From: Tenrec ecaudatus
Taxonomy: Eukaryota > Chordata > Mammalia > Afrosoricida > Tenrecidae
Length of the DNA: 64,000 bases
Reading direction: 5' to 3'
NCBI RefSeq assembly: GCF_050624435.1
Contig: NC_134535.1
Location: 125,041,731-125,105,730 of the forward strand
Part shown: one piece after another, positions 21,325 through 32,065 of the stretch
Position numbering within the stretch: the first letter of the stretch is position 1
Layout: each line of letters begins with the position of its first letter
Program-made: the position numbers and the translations under genes
The notes under the pieces: model-generated
What the model was told of the DNA's origin: nothing
Database searches by the model: none
Seen by the model: the letters and a program-made list of their open reading frames with translations, nothing else

Positions 21325-21441
21325 AAGGGGGTATCTCAGTAGTACAAAGTCCAGTCTTTCTCCCTTGGAGCCACTGTTGGTTTCACACTGCCAACCAGGT
21401 GGATTGCAGGCCTGTTCATAACCACTACACCACCAGGGCTT
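21325..21441 (-). repeat. Afrotherian tRNA SINE head, antisense
   Basis: Reads 'agtccagtctttctcccttg', 'ccactgttggtttcacactg' and 'accactacaccaccagggct', the reversed head and middle. The 3' part is missing. Confidence 0.6.
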
Positions 21442-21460
21442 CTTAGGATGTGTCTCATTA

Positions 21461-21775
<315 letters not shown>

Positions 21776-22469
21776 TTATTGGTTGAAGAATCTTTCTGAG
21801 ATTGAAGAATTCTCCACAAGGCACAGGACCACCTTAAACTCCCACTGGCTTGTCTTTTTTTTTTTTTCAATGTTACTGGTACTGGTGTCAAATTTCTCCT
21901 TGCCTTGGTAGGAAGCAGGAAGAGATGTTTTAATTGGCCTTTAGTCCCTCCTCTGCTATTGAGAGTAATGGGTTAGACTTGAAATTTTTTTGTGGGATTG
22001 ATAGAAGTAAGAGCACCCCTTTAACATCTCACCTTCCCAATGCTATCAAATATAGTCAGCCCTTGCAGTATTGTGTATAGATGGGGGGGGGGGGCACTTT
22101 GCTTGAGTCTCAGGCTATTTTCAAGATGTGAGATACTACACTTTGGGGACATCCTGGAGATGAGACGGTACAAAATAGCCATCATACATATGAGAGTTTT
22201 TCATCAGAAATAAAGGATTTCTTCAGAATGCATTTCCAAGATTAGCGAAACTCTCAAAAGGAGGCCGGACAATGACTTGCCAACAATTTGCTCCTCATTG
22301 TGTCTTTATAACAGTGCTATTTCAGTGTTTATTCACTCTGAGAGCCGAACCTCAGTCATTTGGGGTTAACACCCACGGTCTTTGGGGATGTGTTGGGAGG
22401 GTCTCTGAAAGCCTACTAAAGGGTATTTACTGACTACATATAGGTTGTGATATATTCTGAATATCAACT

Positions 22470-22547
22470 GTGTTACGCTGGATTGTCTAGACTCTAGAGA
22501 ACCCAAACCAGTGACACTCATTTATGTATAAGGAGGAACTTTATATC
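22470..22547 (-). repeat. Old L1 3'-UTR-like unit, left part
   Basis: 'gtgttacgctggattgtcta', 'ccagtgacactcatttatgt', 'aactttatatcaag' match the unit seen at 14551, 44236 and 49974. The unit is interrupted by the SSR3 retrocopy and resumes at 23362. Confidence 0.6.
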
Positions 22548-22561
22548 AAGAAGTAAGTTTG

Positions 22562-23348
22562 GTCCGCGTCCTCCGCTCCGCTCCGCCATGGCTCCCAAGG
22601 GTGCCTCTAAGCAGCAGTCCATGGAGGATCTGCTCCTGCAAGATTTCAGCCGAAACCTGTCGGCGGCCAAGTCCTCCACGCTTTTCTTCAGAAACGTCTT
22701 TCTCGTGTCGGCCATCCCCACCTGGCTGTACTGGCGGATATGGCAGATGGAGCCTATCCGGTCTGCTGTTCCGTATAGTGTGAGGGCCCTAGTAAGTACT
22801 TATTTGGTAGCCTTTGCACACAAGAAAGTAAACTTTGTTCTCAAGCACAACATGGCACAAAAGAGGGAGGACGCCATTTCCAAAGAAGTGACTTGGGGAC
22901 TGTCTGAGGCAGACAACAGGAAGCTGTCTCGGAAGGAGAACGAGGAAAGGATCCTGGGGAAGAAGAATGAAGTTGCTGATTATGCAGCGACCACCTTTTT
23001 TGTCTTCTATAACAACACGCTGTTCCTGTTCCTGGTCATTGTTGCCTCCTTCTTCATCCTGAAGAACTTCAACCCCACTGTCAACTCCATCTTGTCCATC
23101 AGTGCTTCATCGGGGCTCATTGCCCTGCTGTCCACCGGCTCCAAGTAGGGCCCCCAGGCCCCCTCGGCTTGCTCTCGATGGCTGGTCTACTGTGAATGGA
23201 GAAGCAGGCCCAGGTATTACCGTGTCCTGGAGTGGGAGGGTTTGCAAAACCCAGCCAAATGTAACTCAGTGTTTGTGTATTGATTACTTTTTGACAAATT
23301 GTTGACATGAAACGATTTGAAAGAAAAAAAAAAAAAAGAAAAGAAAGA
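22562..23348 (+). CDS. SSR3: SSR3 retrocopy with full-length open frame
   Basis: The open frame 22588-23148 encodes 186 residues, [20 protein letters not shown] to IALLSTGSK. It aligns end to end with human SSR3 (185 residues), the gamma subunit of the translocon-associated protein complex in the ER membrane, with four hydrophobic segments. No introns, a 26-base GC-rich leader, and an A-rich tail at 23321-23348 mark it as a processed copy. Target duplications are aagaagtaagtttg (22548-22561) and aagaaggaagtttg (23349-23362), 13 of 14 matching. It carries changes at several otherwise conserved positions (for example FFRNVFLV where the human parent has FFGNAFIV), and sits in a repeat without an obvious promoter. 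Open frame is real; expression is unknown. Confidence 0.85.
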
Positions 23349-23361
23349 AAGAAGGAAGTTT

Positions 23362-23637
23362 GTATCAAAGAGGCATCCCAGCCCAGTCCAACTCAAGTGC
23401 ATGGGCCTCACCCTAGCCGGGCCCTCCAGCCTCATGTGGCTGCAGGCCGATGACCCAGAAAGCCATAGTGGAAGCAGGGAGATCACAGGCCGATGGGTGC
23501 ACAGTCGTGTGGACCCAAGGATGGTGGTAAGTGCCAGAGTGCCCACAGCTCTCCAGGTCCATCCCTGGAGGCTGACGCTGAGTTCCCAGCTCCTCCCACA
23601 GCTCTCCTCACGTTGACATAAAATCTAACTGCCACAT
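23362..23637 (-). repeat. Old L1 3'-UTR-like unit, right part
   Basis: Continues the unit after the SSR3 insertion: 'catcccagcccagtccaact', 'ctcatgtggctgcaggccga', ending 'cataaaatctaactgccaca'. The end matches the ends at 44669 and 50497. Confidence 0.55.
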
Positions 23638-24129
23638 CAACCAATAACAAGGATCCACGAATCTCTGAGCCTTTCCAAGAACCCTGAGATAAAAGCGTTT
23701 ATTTACATCGGCTACATAGCAAATGAACTTGGAATGAGAGCAATGTAAAGTCTCGGCCAGGCCAGAGAATATCTTACAACTGATGGAATTCTTCGTGATT
23801 TTGGAATGTTTCTGCTTAGAATCTTGCAATGGATTTGTAGTCCAGACTCGCACCTCAAGTCCTGATGAAATCATCCTGCCTTGGAGGTCCAGAACATCTC
23901 CTTTTAGATTTTTAGATCAAGTCATTGTACATAGTTTAGATAAGATCATATTTACAAAGTTGTCACAGAAAAATGAGCAGGTGGTAAGGAGTTGGGTAAT
24001 GCTTTTTTTAAAAAAAATAAAAGAGATCAGAGGGAAACTGTATAAATGAAGAAAAATGATATGAAATAGAAAAAATTCAAGAAAAAAGGGTAGTTCAAGG
24101 GAGAGAGAAAAATATAAGATATAATGGTA

Positions 24130-25481
24130 ATCTCCCCCGAGAAGAATTTGTTTCAAAGGACGACATTGAGGGACATATCTGATCAGAGCACACGGGAGCA
24201 GATGAAGGAGGAGGAGGAGAGAGTGGAACACAGCCTGGCCCACCAGGCCGTGAGGATGATGTTCCTGAGTAGAACAGCCAGTCCACAGAGAGAACAACAT
24301 GGCTGGCCCTACTATGAGACATGATGCCCCTCAGTGACTAAGGGCGATACAGGGGACAGCACTGGAGACACAGTGTGGGAATTGCACCTGACCTGATCCC
24401 ACCACACCGAGGCAAAGCACTGGGGGAGTGCAGCGGAACAGCAAGGGAATGGAGCGGCAAGGTCCCCAGGGAATGCTGAAAGTGGACTTTGGGGCCAGGG
24501 CGTGGTGCCCCAACAGACTGAACTGGAAAACACTCCTAAGGGCCAACAAACGATCCTTGAACTAACTACAAGCTTTTCTTTCATGAAGTGTTTTGTTTTG
24601 TTCTTTGTCAGTGCTTTATTTTTGTTGTTTTGTTGTCTGGTTGTATACTATTGCTTTGTTTTCCTCTGTCTTGTTTTTGTGCATGTTATTATCTCCACAG
24701 GTCTGTCTGAATAGGACAGGCTGGATGAACTATCTGGAGGAAAAATAATGGGACCAACAGTTCTGGGGGATCTTGGGGTGGGGGGAGGTAGAGGGGTAAG
24801 GAAGTGGTGTTAACAAACCCAGGGACAAGGGAACAACATGGGACCCAAAATGGTAGTGAGGGGGTAGTGGCAGGCCTGGTGGAGAATGATCAAGGGTAAG
24901 GTTGTGTAGAGAAGAGGTATAGCTGTAGCCCAGGTGGGGACAGAGCATGGAAGTAGGGCAGGAGGAAAGTCAAGGGAGATGGAGGAAAGAGCTAGGAGTC
25001 AAGGGGAATTTATGGAGGTCTAGACAAAGACATGTACATGCAAATATATATATAAGGATGGGGAAATAGATTTATGTGTCTATATTTATAGGTTTAGTAT
25101 TAAGGTGGTGGAAGGACCTTGGGCCTCTACTCAAGCACTCCATCAATGCATGAATACTTTCTTTTATTAAATTGGCACTCTACGATGCTCACCCTCCCGA
25201 CACTACTGCTGAAGCCAAAGCGTGTAAACAAGTAAATGTGGTGAAGAAAGCTGATGGTACCCGGCTATCAAAAGAGATAGTGACTGGGGTCTTAAAGGCT
25301 TGAAGGTGAACAAGCGGCCATTTAGCTCAGAAGCAATAAAACCCACATGGAAGAAGCACACCAGCCTGTGTGATCACAAGGTGCCAAAGGGACCAGGTAT
25401 AAGGCATCATGCAAAAAAAAAAAAGAATATATATGTGTATGTGTATATATGTGTATATATTAATATGTTTGTATATGTATG

Positions 25482-25561
<80 letters not shown>

Positions 25562-26212
25562 ATAGTAAATGAAGGGGGAAGTGCAGAGTGGAGACCCAAG
25601 GCCCAAGTGTCGGCCACTGGAGATCCCCTCACAGAGGGGTTTAGGAGAGGAGATGGGTCAATCAGGGTGTGATGTAGTACCGATGAAGAACACAGCTTTC
25701 CCCCAGATCCTGGATGCTTCCTCCCCCCAACTACCATGATCCGAATTCTACCTTGCAGGACTGGATAGGGCAGAGGTTGTACACTGGTGCATATGGGAGC
25801 TGGAGGCACAGGGAATCCAGGGTGGATGATACCTTCAGGACCAGGGGTGTGAGGGGTGATACTGGGAGAGTGAAGGGTGAGTGGGTTGGAAAGGGGGAAC
25901 TGATTACAAGGATTCACATGTGACCTCCTTCCTGGGAGATGGACCGCAGAGAAGAGGGGGAAGGGAGACTCCGGATAGGGCAAGATATGACAAAATAACA
26001 ATCTATAAATTATCAAGGGCTCATGAGGGAGGGGGGAGCGGGGAGGGAGGGGAAAAAAAAAGAGGACCTGATGCAAAGGGCTTAAGTGGAGAGCAAATGC
26101 TTTGAGAGTGATTAGGGCAAAGAATGTACAGATGTGCTTTATACAATTGATGTATGTATATGTATGGATTGTGATAAGAGTTGTATGAGCCCCTAATAAA
26201 ACGTAAAAAAAG
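24130..26212 (+). repeat. Young L1, 5'-truncated 3' UTR (about 2.1 kb)
   Basis: Parallels 63370 onward of the long L1 and then continues past the point where the window cuts that element: 'gagggacatatctgatcaga', 'tgcatgttattatctccaca', 'gtctggggtcttaaaggctt' type blocks, ending 'tatgagcccctaataaaacg' and an A run. The open frames over it, including 315 codons on the - strand, are non-coding by-products. A (TA)n tract has grown inside it at about 25480-25558. Confidence 0.8.
25480..25559. repeat. (TA)n microsatellite
   Basis: About 40 TA units, flanked on the left by TATG/GTAT variants from about 25425. The equivalent L1 position at 41161 holds only a short A run. Confidence 0.95.
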
Positions 26213-26343
26213 ATATAATGGTTATTACTAATAAATGTTGTATATGGTAGACAAGCAACAGTAAAAAAATTCAAAGATGCTCAAATAACAGTCTTTATCT
26301 TCTAGAACAAGAGTCATTTTGTCATGTCTTAAAAAATAGCATC

Positions 26344-26711
26344 ACCCGGAGGGTGGAGGGAGAGTGGGGTGGAAAGGGGGAACCGATCATAAGGATCTAC
26401 ATATGACCTCCTCCCTGGGGGATGGACAACAGAAAAGTGGGTGAAGGGTGACGTCGGACAGTGTAAGATATGATGAAATAATAATTTACAAATTATCAAG
26501 GGTTCATGAGGGAGGTTGGTGAGCAGGAAGGGTGGTGGGGGGGATGAGGAGCTGATCCCAATGCTCAAGCAGACAGCAAATGTTTTGAAAATGTTAATGC
26601 AACAAATGTACAAATGTGCTTGACACAATGGATGGATGGATTGTGATAAGAGTTGTATGAGCCCCTAATAAAATGATTTTAAAAATTTAAAAATAAATAA
26701 ATACCAAAAAA
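26344..26711 (+). repeat. Young L1 3' end with target duplication
   Basis: From 'acccggagggtggagggaga' to 'gcccctaataaaatgatttt' plus an A-rich tail. The 13-base duplication aaaaaatagcatc occurs at 26331-26343 and 26712-26724. A clean, 5'-truncated L1 insertion. Confidence 0.85.
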
Positions 26712-26724
26712 AAAAAATAGCATC

Positions 26725-27880
26725 CACACATCATTTAGAAACAGCTCCAAGGATGACAAGGGTGGCTTGTCTCTGGGACATGGGCTTGAGGAGAGTTGTC
26801 AGCCGTCAGAGAGCTCACATTTCATTACAAGTGTTTTAGCTCCGTGTGATTCTTTTAAAACTATGCATATTGTTTGCAATTTTGGTAAGACCAAATATTA
26901 AAAAGCCCCCAATACATATGTAATACCTTGGGCATGATAGACGCATGCGTACTTTTGCATGAGGATCGTCAGGTTTTTAAACGTTTGGTGGTATTTCTGC
27001 TGTGGGAGTCAGTCATTCTACGGTGGCTTCAATAACCGCTGTTCCTTCTACCTTTTCCTCCCTTCCTTTCACTTGCCTTGTAGTCTTTGGAAAGTTATTT
27101 TGAAGCAAGAGGAAGGGAATAATTCAAATATTATTAAATGAGAGGTTATTTGAGCCAAAATGTCATGGGAGAATATTTCGAGGCATGGGAGGAATAAAGG
27201 AGCCCAAGAGAGCAAGTAAAGGAAGGCAGGTCGATGGTTCTACCACTGGCCTGGTGCCCTGAGAACGCCCCACAATGCAGTTTGCATACTATTTTATGAG
27301 TAAGCGTGTAGATGCATGAGTAGTCTGTCTTCACCCAATCAATGTTGTCCTAGTTGCAAGAATGGAAGCTTGGTATCCCTATGTCCTGTTCCCAAGAACG
27401 CTGCAGGTAGCAGGCAGCTGGCATCTTCCTTTGCGCCAGACTCCAGCTCGTGTCGTAGAACGTTGAGTCTATGACAATTCAGAGCGATGCTCTAAGACAG
27501 GGTAGGATTTTCCCCAGAGGGTTTCCTGGGCTGGATTCTTCATGGGATCAGCTCTTCAAGTCTTCTCTAGAGAGCTTGCTGATGGGTTTGAGCCTTTCAG
27601 TTCTCAGCTGAGCTCTCAGCCCTTGCATCCCCAGGACTCCTTTTCAGGCTCATAAGAGCGCGTTATTTTTATGGATTCTGTGTACACGTGTGTGTGCGCT
27701 GAGGAGGGTGGGGGGCACTTTCTTTTCATTTAAAAATCACCATCACATCAAAACAAAAATTAGTCACCACTTCTCATACAGGTAGGACTAGGAGAGAGGA
27801 GTTTGCATGGACTCTAGCAGGGGACTTAGATAATAATAATAATAAAAATAATGGGAGAAACACACTTTTAAAAGTTTTGT
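26725..27880. other. Intergenic, no gene recognised
   Basis: Mostly unique sequence. Short open frames have no recognisable product. A run of TAA repeats occurs at 27832-27852. Confidence 0.45.
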
Positions 27881-27884
27881 TTCT

Positions 27885-27975
27885 ATGTGCTTGATGCAAT
27901 GGATGGGTGTATGGATTGTCATAAGAACTGTACAAGCCCCTAATAGAATGATAGAAAAATGATTAAAAAAATAAA
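27885..27975 (+). repeat. Young L1 3' end, short
   Basis: 'tgtgcttgatgcaatggatg', 'ggattgtcataagaactgta', 'agcccctaatagaatg' and an A-rich tail: the last 90 bases of the L1 3' UTR. Confidence 0.75.
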
Positions 27976-28016
27976 CAAAACAAAGACAATGAGTCCGAGA
28001 AGAAAATGTCATGAAA

Positions 28017-28517
28017 TTTATTATAATGACCGCACAGCTCTTAATATGGTTGAACAATTAAAGTGTGTGTTATGAGGCATACGTCAATAAAATTATTTAA
28101 AAATAAAATAATGCAATATGAACAAACAAGACAAAGTACAAAAACAGTCAAAAGAATGACAATGAAAAAAAAGTTTAGCTTCTTATTTATCTTATGATCA
28201 ACTTCCACCATAAGTCTCAATGTTATTAGGCATCAGAAGCAAGAGGGTGTGTTAAAACAAGAGGGTTTGCCGAGCCACATCTCCGAGAGCCTGATTTCTG
28301 CGAGTCTGGCAGGAGGCTTGAGTTTGCCGAGCTAACAAGTGTTCGGGGGATGCTGGTATCACAAGTCAGGGCACCACACTTTGCGAATCGTTGGACTGAC
28401 GTGTTGCTTGTGATTCTTTAATGGTTCCTGAATTCCCCTGTTCACTTTCTGTCTCATGCTCTCAGACCCTGAATGCATTCACTAAGAATCTCTGCTGCAG
28501 TTGGCCACTCCGTATTT
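28017..28517 (-). other. C3AR1: Probable C3AR1 3' UTR
   Basis: Sequence after the C3AR1 stop on the - strand. A tttatt at 28017-28022 (AATAAA on the - strand) is the first plausible poly(A) signal and gives a 3' UTR of about 0.5 kb. The end is inferred from that signal only. An A/T-rich part near 28040-28110 could be an old L1 tail. Confidence 0.4.
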
Positions 28518-29912
28518 TTACACAGCTGTATTGACACTACTTCGTTCTAGAGAGATTTTGTTTTGGTGGCAGCTGGTGGAGTGTGTGAGCTCCTCACTGA
28601 AGGCTGCCTCCAGAATGCCCTGCATGGACTGCTTTGCTTTCGTTCTGAAATCTTTCCCCAGAAATGCATAGAGGAATGGATTGAAACAGCTATTGGCAGA
28701 TGCTAGAGCCAGAGACACATGGTCCCAAGATACCAGAGCTTCCCCAACGGGAGTTTCTGGATCAATAAACAAATGCAGGACTCCAAAAACGTGGTATGGA
28801 GTCCAGCAGACAAGAAAGACAACCACCACCAATGTGGCCACATGCAAAGTCTTGCCCCGAGACGTGGAGGTGCGTCTTTGTTGCATTTGGCAGATAATGA
28901 GGGTGTAACAGGCCACGATGATAGTAAAGGGCAACAAGAAACCCACTGCTAGCCTAGTTATGGTTATTACTACTAAGGGTTTTGGCACTAGATCGTAATA
29001 GGAGAATTGGCTAAAATTACCACTTTGGAAATAGTAATAAAGCTCATCTAGGTCTAAGAAGGTGCTAGCAGTACTGGGGGAATCAGTAGAGGGAAGAACA
29101 TTAGAGATATTCAGAAAGTCGGTCCTGCGATCCTCACTGGGAAACCCAGGCAGACCCCTAGGAAGGCCAGGGGAGACCACTGGAGATGTGTGGGCATGGG
29201 GACCAGTGGGAGTTGTAAACGAATTCATCGTGGAAGCGCTCCGCCAAAGAGAGTCATTTGTTTGGAAAGAAGAATTGAACTTATCATCTGTTTTCCCAGG
29301 CAGTTGAGCAGTGAAGTTATCAAGAAATCTCTCTTCCGGTGGAACATTGATGAAGTCTGAGTAATCTAGTGAACTGTGGATGTCAAAACTGTAGCCACAC
29401 ATATCATAGTTGTTCACGGTGGACATTTCCCGGTATATGAACACAGGCATACACATCGCGAGAGCCACTACCCAGATACACCCACAAAAGAGGTAGGATG
29501 TCCTCACATTGCGGTGATTCTGGCACCAGATTGGCTTGATTACCAAAAGGCAGCGGTCCAGACTGATGGCAGTAAGCAGGAAGACGCTGGCAAACATGTT
29601 AAGGATGATGATGGAGGGGATGAGCTTGCAAAGGAGCCAGCCGTAGGGCCAGTATCCTTGAAGAACCAAGTGAGCCATGGAGAAGGGTAGGGACAGGCAG
29701 CAGACAAAGTCTGCAGCCGTGAGGTTGAGAAACCAAACCGTGTTTGCTGTTTGCTTCATCTTTAGGCCCATCACCCACAAGACCAGTGCATTGCCTGGTA
29801 CTCCCAAGAGGAAAGTGAAGCCCATCATGATCAAGGAGAGAATGATGTGGGGTTTTTCTGAGAGTGGGGAGAGCAGGTCAATTGAAATGGTCTCATTAGA
29901 GAAAGACTCCAT
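28518..29912 (-). CDS. C3AR1: C3AR1, complement C3a receptor
   Basis: Single-exon coding sequence, 464 residues, beginning [10 protein letters not shown]. Start is the ATG at 29912-29910, aligned to human MASFSAET; a frame opening six bases earlier begins with TTG. The protein is a class A seven-helix receptor for the anaphylatoxin C3a. The TM3 end has the family's DRC (119-121) in place of DRY. The CWTPYH motif is at 369-374, NPFLY (NPxxY) at 411-415, and Cys95 and Cys172 likely form the usual TM3-ECL2 bridge. The second extracellular loop is very long, about 161-311, the hallmark of C3aR; Tyr in SSLDYSDF corresponds to the region of human sulfotyrosine 174. Human C3AR1 has 482 residues as I recall, so the loop is somewhat shorter here. 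NET at 6-8 is an N-glycosylation site. Confidence 0.96.
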   Translation of the reverse strand: MESFSNETISIDLLSPLSEKPHIILSLIMMGFTFLLGVPGNALVLWVMGLKMKQTANTVWFLNLTAADFVCCLSLPFSMAHLVLQGYWPYGWLLCKLIPSIIILNMFASVFLLTAISLDRCLLVIKPIWCQNHRNVRTSYLFCGCIWVVALAMCMPVFIYREMSTVNNYDMCGYSFDIHSSLDYSDFINVPPEERFLDNFTAQLPGKTDDKFNSSFQTNDSLWRSASTMNSFTTPTGPHAHTSPVVSPGLPRGLPGFPSEDRRTDFLNISNVLPSTDSPSTASTFLDLDELYYYFQSGNFSQFSYYDLVPKPLVVITITRLAVGFLLPFTIIVACYTLIICQMQQRRTSTSRGKTLHVATLVVVVFLVCWTPYHVFGVLHLFIDPETPVGEALVSWDHVSLALASANSCFNPFLYAFLGKDFRTKAKQSMQGILEAAFSEELTHSTSCHQNKISLERSSVNTAV

Positions 29913-29925
29913 TGCCAAGCTTCTG
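29913..29925 (-). other. C3AR1: C3AR1 coding-exon splice acceptor
   Basis: On the - strand 'cttatttttcag' is followed by aagcttggca and the ATG, so the exon begins at 29922, ten bases before the start codon. This matches the two-exon layout of C3AR1, with the first exon non-coding. I could not locate that exon with confidence. Confidence 0.75.
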
Positions 29926-30094
29926 AAAAATAAGAAAAGGAAATGTTAAATCTATCAGTATCTCTTAAGATAAGCATATTCTTAGAGTCTTAATTTTTTC
30001 TTTCTCTCTATGCAATGATGTAGAATTATGAAACAAGAAAGATCTTACATCATTTTAGTTTGCATTTTTCTACTGCATGTTGGACCACACAAAA

Positions 30095-30370
30095 ACATTC
30101 TCTGGTAATAAACTGTGGTTGTGTACACACAATGGAATACTACACAGCCATCAAAAAGAACAATTCTTAAATTGTAATGCTTATGAATCTGGAGAACATT
30201 ATGCTGAGTGAAGTAAGTCAAACACAACAGGATAAATACTATATTATCTCACTATTATAAAAAGACAAGAATAGGGGTACACATTGAAACCAGTGATCAG
30301 TGGATGTTACCAGTGAGAGATGGGGCTGAGAATGGGGTAAATGGGAGCTTGCTCTCTAGATAGCAAAATG
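30095..30370 (+). repeat. Older L1, end of ORF2 and start of 3' UTR
   Basis: 'aaactgtggttgtgtacaca', 'caatggaatactacacagcc', 'ctgagtgaagtaagtcaaac' and 'atgttaccagtgagagatgg' are the classic end of ORF2 of an older placental L1, distinct from the young lineage at 57118. Confidence 0.75.
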
Positions 30371-30374
30371 ACCA

Positions 30375-30546
30375 CACCAAACTCATTGGCATTGGGTAGA
30401 ACTGCCTCTTTGAGTTTCTGAGGCTATGCATATCCATGGGAGCAGAAAGCCTCATCTTCATCCTGCAGAGCATCGGGTGGATTTGAACCACCTGATGACC
30501 TTGTGGCTAGCAGGCCAACTCAGAGCCCACTATGCCAGCAGATACC
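30375..30546 (-). repeat. Afrotherian tRNA SINE, antisense
   Basis: 'ccaaactcattggcattggg' to 'cccactatgccagcaga'. It directly abuts the left target duplication of the hAT element at 30555. Confidence 0.65.
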
Positions 30547-30554
30547 CTCTAGAT

Positions 30555-30749
30555 CAGCAGTTCTCAACCTGCGGGCCGTGACCCCTTTGGGGTCGAACGA
30601 CCCTTTCTCCGGGGTCTCCCGATTCATAACAATAGAAAAATTACAGTTATGAAGTAGCAACAAAAATCATTTTATGGTTGGGGGGGGGTCACCACAACAT
30701 AAGGAACTGTATGAAAGGGTTGCGGTATGAGGAAGGTTGAGAGCCACTG
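30555..30749 (+). mobile_element. SPIN-like hAT non-autonomous element
   Basis: Ends 'cagcagttctcaacctgcgg' and 'aaggttgagagccactg', with 'ccctttggggtcgaacgacc' and 'aattacagttatgaagtagc' between. The 8-bp target duplications are ctctagat (30547-30554) and ttctagat (30750-30757), 7 of 8 equal. Length 195 bases. Confidence 0.85.
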
Positions 30750-30949
30750 TTCTAGATAGTAGATGCTATTCTGAGGTTGGGAAAGATAGTACCAAATGAT
30801 GGCGCAGTGTGCACAGCTTGGTGAAGGTAAATGGTTTCCCTAAAAATATGCAAGAAAAAGGACATGTTGGACAAATACTATAACATTTACAACTGCCCAA
30901 GATGAAAGGACATTGTCAATGAATGCTGTAGGAAAACCATAAAAAATAT

Positions 30950-31090
30950 GGTTGCATTTATATGTTTGTATGCCTATAAGTGTATGGGTATGTATATGTG
31001 TATACATGTGGGCATATATAAAGGTAGCTATATGCAGGTCTATATATGTAATTATATGCATCAGTATATATTCAAACATCTATACATACA
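30950..31090. repeat. TATG/TATA-rich low-complexity tract
   Basis: Imperfect runs of tatgtg, tgtatac and atatata. Open frames over it are low-complexity. Confidence 0.7.
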
Positions 31091-31137
31091 ATCAAAGCAC
31101 ATCAAAATACAAACCTGTATTTGTGTACTTCTTAAAC

Positions 31138-31312
31138 CAAGAAACCAACTTCACTGTCATTGAGTCAATTCTATCCTATAGTGCAGGGCAGGACTGTCCT
31201 TTGGCTTCCTTAGACTGTAACTCTTGACAGGCCTAGAGAGCTTCACTGATTGGCTGGTGGTCTCAAACTGCTTACTTTGTGGCTAACAGCCCAACATGCA
31301 ACCCACTATACC
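31138..31312 (-). repeat. Afrotherian tRNA SINE, antisense
   Basis: 'accaacttcactgtcattga', 'gaggtggtctcaaact'-like middle and 'caacccactataccacc' at the head. Nearly complete but diverged. Confidence 0.6.
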
Positions 31313-31329
31313 ACCGTCTCTCTTGGTAC

Positions 31330-31830
31330 TTCTTAGACATAACCAAATACCTCACAAAATTGGAGTATAGGGTCTGGAAGCTTAGGACCACTCAGTTAAG
31401 TGGCATAGCATTAAAAAAAATGTACATTTTTGGTCTGGGCAGTCGTGTCTGGAGTCTTCAAAGCTTCTGAGTGGTTGTCTAGGACATAACTCTCTGTGTG
31501 TCAGGAGTAAAATAGAAGAAAAACAGAGATTCGAAGAAGTAACCAGTCCACTAATGGACTAAGAGTCGACATGAGCATCGCTCCTGAGACGAGAAGAAGG
31601 AAACGCTGCCTGCTACCAACGCAGATAGTTTTGATCAGGAACACAATGGAGGAGCTTTAAGAGGATGGAAGGAAAATGTTTTTCATAAAGTTCCGACTTA
31701 CTGGACGAGTTGAGACTGAACTGCTGGAGACACTCTTTAAACCTTGAGATAGTCTTTAAATCGTGACCCCCAAACTAGCCCCCGAGGTCATTTTTCTGTT
31801 AGACAACAGATGAGCCCACTTAATTATCCA
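31330..31830 (+). repeat. Older afrotherian L1 3'-UTR fragment
   Basis: Blocks such as 'tctggagtcttcaaagcttc', 'gagacgagaagaaggaaacg', 'aggaacacaatggaggag' and 'tggacgagttgagactgaac' follow the order I recall for afrotherian L1 3' UTRs. They are related to but clearly older than the young lineage ('tctggggtcttaaaggcttg'). Confidence 0.5.
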
Positions 31831-31889
31831 AATAAACAATCTAACGTTGTGAAGTTTGCGCTCCTTTAGCAATGGTCGAGATCCCAGAT

Positions 31890-32065
31890 AAGGAGCCCTG
31901 CTGGCATAGGGGTTGAGCGGTCGGCAGTCGGCGACCACCATCAGCTCCGTGGGAGAAAGACCGGGCTTTCCACTCCCGTCAACAGGGACAGTCTCAGAAA
32001 TCCACAGCGGGACGCTGTGCGTCAGCCTTGACCCAGTGGCCAGTTCGCGTTTGGTTTCGGTTATA
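31890..32065 (+). repeat. Afrotherian tRNA SINE
   Basis: Head 'gagccctgctggcatagggg', then 'gggctttccactcccgtcaa', 'tcagaaatccacagcgggac' and a 3' end 'gttcgcgtttggttt'. Close to full length. Confidence 0.7.

Noticed and set aside
25327-26274. Long open frame of 315 codons on the - strand
   Set aside because: It is antisense to L1 3' UTR and includes the (TA)n tract translated as YIYI; no family likeness.
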